A stretch of DNA of 39,535 nucleotides, taken from an uncultured bacterium. GTDB lineage: Bacteria; Planctomycetota; UBA1135; GCA-002686595. This document shows positions 34,658 to 39,535 of this stretch, piece by piece (position 1 is the first letter of the stretch; each line of letters begins with the position of its first letter). The stretch spans positions 1-39,535 of the forward strand of contig CALEMP010000158.1 in the NCBI GenBank assembly GCA_937910685.1, given 5' to 3'. The position numbers and the translations under genes were made by a program. The notes beneath the pieces were generated by a model that did no database searches, was not told the DNA's origin, and saw only the letters and a program-made list of their open reading frames with translations.

Positions 34658-36177
34658 CCCAACCCATGATTCAACCCAACCAATGGAGGGCCCTGACCCT
34701 TGGAACTCTTCTGTGCGCCCTTGCAAGCTGCTGTGCTTCCGATGAAAGCTCTACCGAAGACGCCCTGCGTCCTCCGAACATCGTCTTCTTCATGGCGGAT
34801 GATTTGGGCTATGGAGAAGTGGGTGCCTATGGGCAAGAACTGATCCCCACGCCGAACATCGACTCCCTCGCCCGGGACGGCATGCTTTTCACGAACCACT
34901 ATTCGGGCAGTCCGGTTTGCGCCCCAAGTCGCTGTGTTCTGCTGACAGGTTTGCACACGGGGCATTCCGAAGTGCGCAACAACTGGGAAAACGGCGGCTG
35001 GGGTCAGGATCAGTCGGAGGGCCAGTGGCCCCTTGCGCCGAACACCCAGACCCTGGCTCGCGTGCTGCAAGCCAAGGGATACGCCACCGGCGGCGTGGGC
35101 AAGTGGGGCCTCGGCGGGCCGGGCACCACCGGCGCACCGGAGAACCAGGGCTTTGATCACTTCTCCGGCTACCTTTGCCAGCGCATCGCCCACAACCACT
35201 ACCCCACCCACCTTTGGCGCGATGGGGAACGGGTAGAGCTAGAGGGCAACGAGTGGGTTAACTCCCACCAAAAGCTGAAAGAGCCCCTCGACACGGAAGA
35301 CGAATACTGGGAGCGCTACAACGGCGCAACCTATGCACACGATGTGATGCTCGCGGATGCGGTCTCTTTTGTGCGCGAGCACAAGGACGAGCCCTTCTTC
35401 TTGTACTACGCCTCGCCCATCCCCCATGCCTCCTTGCAAGCTCCGCCCGAGGACCTGGACGCCTTTCCCCGGGAGTGGGACCAAGAACACTACTTGGGGA
35501 ACAAGGGTTACCTGCCCCACCCAAGGCCCCGGGCCGCTTATGCCGCCATGGTGGCGCATCTAGATCGGGAAGTGGGCAGCGTGCTGGCGACGCTGGATGA
35601 GCTCGGCCTGCGGGACAACACCATCGTGGTCTTCACCAGTGACAATGGCCCGACCTTCAACGGCGGCACGGACTCGACCTTTTTCAACAGCGCGGCGGGC
35701 ATGCGCGGCTTGAAGTGCTCGGTGTATGAGGGAGGCCTGAAAGTCCCCACCCTGGTGCGCTGGCCCAAGCACGTGATCGCGGGCAGCTCATCGGACTTGC
35801 CCAGCGCCTTCCAAGATTGGATGCCGACCCTCTTGGAAATCGCCCAGGTTCAAAGCCCCACGGGCTTGGATGGAATCTCGCTCTTGCCAACCCTCGAAGG
35901 AGCCGGCGAGCAAGCAAAGCACGAGGCCCTCTACTTTGAATACGCCGGTCAACAGGCCCTGCGAGCTGGCCGTTGGAAAGCCGTGCGCCGAAAACTACGC
36001 CAGGGCAATTTGGTCACGGAACTCTACGACCTAGAAGCCGACCCAAAAGAGTCCCAAGATCTAGCCGACCAAGAGCCCGAAGTCTTGGCCCGCATGGTGG
36101 GGCTCTTGAACTCATCGCGCAGCCCATCGACGATCTTCCCCTTGCCGGGGATCGATCCGCAAGCCAAGAAGAAGTGA
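34654..36177 (+). CDS. Sulfatase 1, lipoprotein-type
   Basis: The 507-residue protein has a lipoprotein-like signal (TLLCALASCCASDES). The sulfatase domain shows NIVFFMADDLGYGEVGAYG with metal-binding Asp residues and the formylglycine motif PVCAPSRCVLLTG (CxPxR). VGKWGLGG and FTSDNGPTF fit the family. The Cys must be oxidised to formylglycine; no maturase is in the window. It releases sulfate from an ester outside the cytoplasm, likely on a sulfated polysaccharide. The start is a GTG at 34654, overlapping the transferase stop; the ATG at 34666 is the alternative. Confidence 0.9.
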   Translation: MTQPMIQPNQWRALTLGTLLCALASCCASDESSTEDALRPPNIVFFMADDLGYGEVGAYGQELIPTPNIDSLARDGMLFTNHYSGSPVCAPSRCVLLTGLHTGHSEVRNNWENGGWGQDQSEGQWPLAPNTQTLARVLQAKGYATGGVGKWGLGGPGTTGAPENQGFDHFSGYLCQRIAHNHYPTHLWRDGERVELEGNEWVNSHQKLKEPLDTEDEYWERYNGATYAHDVMLADAVSFVREHKDEPFFLYYASPIPHASLQAPPEDLDAFPREWDQEHYLGNKGYLPHPRPRAAYAAMVAHLDREVGSVLATLDELGLRDNTIVVFTSDNGPTFNGGTDSTFFNSAAGMRGLKCSVYEGGLKVPTLVRWPKHVIAGSSSDLPSAFQDWMPTLLEIAQVQSPTGLDGISLLPTLEGAGEQAKHEALYFEYAGQQALRAGRWKAVRRKLRQGNLVTELYDLEADPKESQDLADQEPEVLARMVGLLNSSRSPSTIFPLPGIDPQAKKK

Positions 36178-36192
36178 CCCTCCCCGAGTGCC

Positions 36193-37656
36193 CTACTGGG
36201 ACTTGGGCACGATCTTTCCATGGGGCCGGTTTTCCGCGCCCTTGGTCTTGGTCAAGTTGTCCCCGAGTCGCTCTCGTAGCTCCTCAGCATGGCGCAGCAT
36301 GCGCGCAAGGACTTTTGGGTTCACCTGGGACACATCGGTTTGTTCCCCGGGATCAAGCACCAAGTCAAACAGGGCGAGGGGCGTGGCGAGGCCGTAGTTG
36401 TACTTAGTAGGAATCCCTCCGGTGCCACCTGGCCGGCCCTCTAGGGAACGGTACTTGTGGGGTAGGTGCAATTTCCAACGGCCGCTGATCACCGCCTGCA
36501 GATCGTTCTGGTTATACCAGAGGCCATAGTATTCCTGAGGCGACGATGCATTCGGCTTGGCCTGGAACAGGTCCCAGGCGCTGCGCCCATCAATCGACAA
36601 CTCGGGCAACTCCGCCCCCACGACCTCCGCCAGGGTGGGCAACACATCGATGGTCATCAGAGGTTCCTCCACCACGCGCCCCGCTGGAATGCGCCCAGGA
36701 AAACGAGCCAAGGCGGGCACGCGCACGCCCCCTTCGAAGGTGGTGCCCTTGCCCTCGCGCAGGCCCTGGGTGGTGCCCGCGTGATCCCCGTAACTGAGCC
36801 ATGGACCGTTGTCCGAAGTCACCAACACCAAGGTGTTGCCCGCGGTTCCCGTGCGGTCCAAGGCCTTCAGCACTTCACCCACGCTCCAATCCAACTCGCG
36901 CACCGTGTCCCCATAGGGAGTCGGCGTGCCCCCGGTAAAAGGCAGCGAGGCAAAGATCGGCACATGGGGCATGGGCTGGGCCAGGTACAGGAAGAAGGGC
37001 TTTTTCGCTGCCGCCTGACGTTCGATGAAGTCCACCGAGCGCAGGGTCAGGGCGCGAGTCAAGGTGGTTTGATCCGGATTCAAATCCACGAGCTCTTCCC
37101 CTCGAAAGAGAGGCAGAGGCGGCCAAGCGCCCGGGGATTCCGGATGGAAGGGCCACATGTCGTTGGAATAGGGCAAACCATAGAACTCGTCAAATCCATG
37201 GCGCGTGGGCAGGTATTCAGGCAGGTGCCCCAGGTGCCACTTGCCGAAGAGGGCGGTGGCATAACCCTCTCCCTGCAGCATCTCCCCAAGGGTTGTTTCC
37301 TCCGGCGCAAGCCCCCAACGAATGCTGGGCCCGAGGGCCCCATAGAACGACAGTCGGTTGGCATAGCAGCCGGTCAAGAGCGAAGAGCGCGAAGCGGAGC
37401 AAACCGGCTGGCTCACATAGAAGCGAGTGAAGCGCACCCCTTCCCGGGCCAAGCGATCGATGTTTGGGGTCTCCCAGCGGGTTTCCCCCTGGCAGGACAG
37501 ATCCCCCCAGCCCATGTCGTCCATGAAGACGATCACGATGTTGGGTGACTCAGACTCGCCTGCGCTGGATGATTGTTCTGCGGCAAACCCAACCCCTGCG
37601 CCCATCAGGGCCAGGAGCAAATATCCAGTCACAAGCATCGAGGGCGTTGGGCTCAC
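36193..37656 (-). CDS. Sulfatase 2
   Basis: The 487-residue exported protein has a signal segment (MLVTGYLLLALMGAGVGFA), then NIVIVFMDDMGWGDLSCQG and a formylglycine motif PVCSASRSSLLTG, where the third residue is Ala rather than Pro, as in some family members. FGKWHLGH and VTSDNGPWLSYG are the second metal and active-site segments. It probably removes sulfate from a different substrate than its neighbours. The start is a GTG at 37656 that overlaps the stop of the His-rich protein gene (GTGA), so the two are coupled; an ATG at 37638 is possible. It is convergent with sulfatase 1 with 15 bp between. Confidence 0.9.
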   Translation of the reverse strand: MSPTPSMLVTGYLLLALMGAGVGFAAEQSSSAGESESPNIVIVFMDDMGWGDLSCQGETRWETPNIDRLAREGVRFTRFYVSQPVCSASRSSLLTGCYANRLSFYGALGPSIRWGLAPEETTLGEMLQGEGYATALFGKWHLGHLPEYLPTRHGFDEFYGLPYSNDMWPFHPESPGAWPPLPLFRGEELVDLNPDQTTLTRALTLRSVDFIERQAAAKKPFFLYLAQPMPHVPIFASLPFTGGTPTPYGDTVRELDWSVGEVLKALDRTGTAGNTLVLVTSDNGPWLSYGDHAGTTQGLREGKGTTFEGGVRVPALARFPGRIPAGRVVEEPLMTIDVLPTLAEVVGAELPELSIDGRSAWDLFQAKPNASSPQEYYGLWYNQNDLQAVISGRWKLHLPHKYRSLEGRPGGTGGIPTKYNYGLATPLALFDLVLDPGEQTDVSQVNPKVLARMLRHAEELRERLGDNLTKTKGAENRPHGKIVPKSQ

Positions 37657-38111
37657 GGCTTCGGAATCCCGGCAAAGGTCGCGTCAAAGACCTTCCGGTC
37701 CTCTTCCCCGACTATCGCCGCGCCGAGCTCCACCGCCTTGGCATGAGTCTCGATAAAGTGATCCATCTCTCCCGCCGCGTGGTGCGCATGGGCATGGATC
37801 GCCTCAATGAACGCGGCCTCCCAGTCGGGCACGTCTTCCGCCGCGAGCGTTTCCCGGCACTCATGGGCAGCCACCAGGGCCACCTGCCCATAGCCCAGCA
37901 AAGCATTCACATGGGCCACAATCATCTGCGCCCGAGCCACATGCACCCCAGTCCCAGCTATTGCCCAATGAAAGGCCGACGCATGGGCCGCCGCCAACAT
38001 CTGCGCATCCTCTTCCGCGGTCCGCGAACTGTTCCCGCTCAAACCCCAAGCCAAATTGTTGCACTCAATCGCATGCCACTTGTGGGACGCCATTTGTTCT
38101 TCTTCGTTCAT
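37653..38111 (-). CDS. Small His-rich helical protein of unknown function
   Basis: This 152-residue protein is predicted to be all helix and is unusually rich in His (about a tenth of its residues), with a cluster in EAIHAHAHHAAGE. It has no signal peptide or membrane helix. I do not recognise the family. The helix-turn pattern is somewhat like a tetratricopeptide-type bundle (for example AHVNALLGYGQVALVAAH). It is translationally coupled to sulfatase 2 and lies 46 bp after sulfatase 3. It could bind metal or serve as a cytosolic partner of sulfatase-related steps, but this is only an inference from position. A TATACT hexamer stands 6 nt before the ATG. Confidence 0.65.
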   Translation of the reverse strand: MNEEEQMASHKWHAIECNNLAWGLSGNSSRTAEEDAQMLAAAHASAFHWAIAGTGVHVARAQMIVAHVNALLGYGQVALVAAHECRETLAAEDVPDWEAAFIEAIHAHAHHAAGEMDHFIETHAKAVELGAAIVGEEDRKVFDATFAGIPKP

Positions 38112-38117
38112 GCCCGG

Positions 38118-38123
38118 AGTATA
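38118..38123 (-). promoter_or_regulatory. -10-like hexamer of the His-rich protein gene
   Basis: TATACT on the minus strand ends 6 nt before the ATG at 38111. It matches five of six consensus bases. No Shine-Dalgarno sequence is seen. The -35 region is poor. Confidence 0.35.
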
Positions 38124-38157
38124 GCCGCTAAATCTGGAAAAACCGGTACTCCCGCTT

Positions 38158-39535
38158 TCAACGCTGCATTTCGTTCAAGGCCGCCATCACCCCCAGGGGT
38201 TGACCGCCCCCCTTGATCCGGGGGGCTTGGGCCTTGCGGCGCAAGAGTTCGGCGGCGAGGAGTTGGGCCAAGCGGCGGGCGTCAGCGGGGCGCTCTGGGG
38301 CTAGATCCTGGGTCTCGCCCGGGTCCTGGGCCACGTCGTAGAGCTCGATGCGTCCGTCACCCTGAAAGAAGAGCAGCTTGAGACTGCCCTGGCGAAGGGC
38401 GCTGTAGGGCTGGATCCCTGGGCCGTGCACTCCCCAGAAATGGGGCATGTGCCAGACCAATGGGTGCTCCCGGTCCAATTCCCCGCCTTGCCAGAAGGGC
38501 GTAAGGTCGACTCCATCTAGAACATGGTCCTTTGGCGTGGAAACACCTGCGGCGGCCAATAAACTTGGGTACAAGTCATGACTAATCACGGGCACATCGC
38601 TTGTGGTTCCCTTGGCCACCACTCCTGGCCAACGCACGATCCAGGGCACACGCACTCCACCCTCATAGGCCGAACCCTTGCCGGAACGCAATGGGGCGTT
38701 GTGCACATGCTGCTCGCCTCCGCGACCGTGAGCCGAGAGGCCCCCATTGTCCGAGGTGTAAACGAACAAGGTGTCCTTCAGCATGCCCTCGTCCTCGAGG
38801 GTTGCAAGCAACGCCCCGAGGGCATGGTCCACGGTCTCCACCATGGTGGCGTAGGCTGCCTCCTTCGGATCCAGGTCGGGATAGTGTTCGAGATACTTTT
38901 TATTGGGCATGATCGGCGCGTGCACCGCATAGGGAGCAAAGGACAGAAACAGGCGCTTACCGTCCTTCGCGGCCTGCCGCACAGCCCCACAGGTTTCCTC
39001 AACGATCGCCTCGGTCAGATAAACATCCTTTTGGTGATAGGCCTCAAGCCCCGGCACATCCCAAACGCTCTTGCCCGGTTTACCCCGGCGGCCGTTGGCA
39101 CGAAAGTCGTGCTGACCGTAGTAGGACCCGGGTCCCCCAGGACCGTGCCCGGCAATGTTCACATCAAAACCCAAATTCAATGGGTCCGCCCCCGATGAGC
39201 CGATCGCTCCCAAGTGCGCCTTGCCCGCGTGAACCGTGCGAAACCCAGCGTCGGAAAAAAGTCGCGCCAGGGTCGGGTCGCTTTGATCCAAGCCGTTCAC
39301 ATCCCAAGCAGGAGCCACCAAACTCGAGGCGTCCTTGCGCGCCCAAGGAGTGGTCTGGTCCCGGTCCGCGTACAGGGTCCAATAGGTAATGTGCGAGCGA
39401 GCCGGGGATTGGCCCGAGTGAATTGCCGTGCGGGTGGGCGTGCACACGGGAGAAGAAGCATAGCCATGGCGCAGCACCAAACCTTCCTCGGCCAAGCGCT
39501 CCGCATGGGGCGTCCGGTAGCGCTCATTCAAAGGG
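38158..39535 (-). CDS. Sulfatase 3, 5' end cut by the window
   Basis: About 457 residues of a sulfatase are present. The N-terminal metal-binding segment (usually PNVVFxxADDLG) lies beyond the window. The formylglycine motif is PVCTPTRTAIHSG (CxPxR). HAGKAHLGAIG and VYTSDNGGLSAHGRGGEQHVHNAPLRSGKG give the later catalytic residues. The C-terminal part is typical (LLFFQGDGRIELYDVAQDPGETQDLA). The likely substrate is a sulfated polysaccharide. The next gene on the strand follows after 46 bp. With the other two it forms a sulfatase-rich end of the window. Confidence 0.9.
   Translation of the reverse strand, partial: PLNERYRTPHAERLAEEGLVLRHGYASSPVCTPTRTAIHSGQSPARSHITYWTLYADRDQTTPWARKDASSLVAPAWDVNGLDQSDPTLARLFSDAGFRTVHAGKAHLGAIGSSGADPLNLGFDVNIAGHGPGGPGSYYGQHDFRANGRRGKPGKSVWDVPGLEAYHQKDVYLTEAIVEETCGAVRQAAKDGKRLFLSFAPYAVHAPIMPNKKYLEHYPDLDPKEAAYATMVETVDHALGALLATLEDEGMLKDTLFVYTSDNGGLSAHGRGGEQHVHNAPLRSGKGSAYEGGVRVPWIVRWPGVVAKGTTSDVPVISHDLYPSLLAAAGVSTPKDHVLDGVDLTPFWQGGELDREHPLVWHMPHFWGVHGPGIQPYSALRQGSLKLLFFQGDGRIELYDVAQDPGETQDLAPERPADARRLAQLLAAELLRRKAQAPRIKGGGQPLGVMAALNEMQR

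Noticed and set aside
36466..37548. 360-codon plus-strand frame opposite sulfatase 2
   Set aside because: It is antisense to a clear sulfatase with all motifs; no signal or domain is seen.
1..39535. CRISPR arrays, insertion sequences, phage or rRNA genes
   Set aside because: No regularly spaced repeats, transposase or integrase motifs, or rRNA-like stretches were recognised.

Overview
The window is about 39.5 kb of high-GC DNA that looks like a chromosomal segment of a non-anammox planctomycete. The lineage call is an inference from gene content. It rests on a heme-motif PSCyt1/DUF1549/DUF1553 protein next to a Tat-signal DUF1501 protein, three sulfatases in 5 kb, an ECF sigma factor divergent from a Ser/Thr-kinase N-terminus of planctomycetal type, secreted proteins with a shared Cys/Gly-rich C-terminal module, and few Shine-Dalgarno sequences. 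I see no rRNA, tRNA, CRISPR array, insertion sequence or phage gene.

Layout. 1-3000: broken kinase gene, ECF sigma factor translationally coupled to a degenerate-Nudix membrane protein, and a convergent DUF368 (PopT-type) polyprenyl-phosphate transporter. 3100-5900: two secreted proteins, a lamin-tail-domain protein and an endonuclease I, that end in the same ~137-residue module. 5900-8600: DNA polymerase I. 8980-10430: an outer-membrane barrel-like protein followed by a small lipoprotein with an HMA-like fold, whose frame contains two UGA codons followed at once by a SECIS-like hairpin. 10500-15100: DUF1501 and DUF1553 genes. 15100-16000: no recognised gene. 16000-20300: five-cluster polyferredoxin, GT-C family 39 membrane glycosyltransferase, DNA polymerase IV. 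20447-29525: a dedicated type II fatty-acid/polyene-like locus (KASIII, carboxylesterase, GbsR/MarR regulator, KASII-like synthase, ACP, two phytoene-desaturase-like flavoproteins, ketoreductase, dehydratase, enoyl reductase). 29800-34700: vWFA/delta-60 lipoprotein, GT4 glycosyltransferase, HD hydrolase and a 4'-phosphopantetheinyl transferase that could activate the ACP. 34650-39535: three sulfatases and a His-rich small protein.

Two things deserve most attention. The first is the candidate selenoprotein at 9904-10425. Its two in-frame UGA codons fall at the Met and first-Cys positions of the HMA GMxC motif, and a perfect 7-bp stem with a G-starting loop lies 15-21 nt downstream. The second is the 20.4-29.5 kb locus, which combines a complete extra fatty-acid elongation set with its own ACP and two CrtI-like desaturases. 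That gene mix resembles the one proposed for ladderane or polyene biosynthesis in other planctomycetes.

A third, general pattern is that several start codons have a TAnnnT -10-like hexamer 6-7 nt upstream and no ribosome binding site. This suggests that leaderless transcripts are common here. The function calls are read from protein sequence alone; no database search was run.
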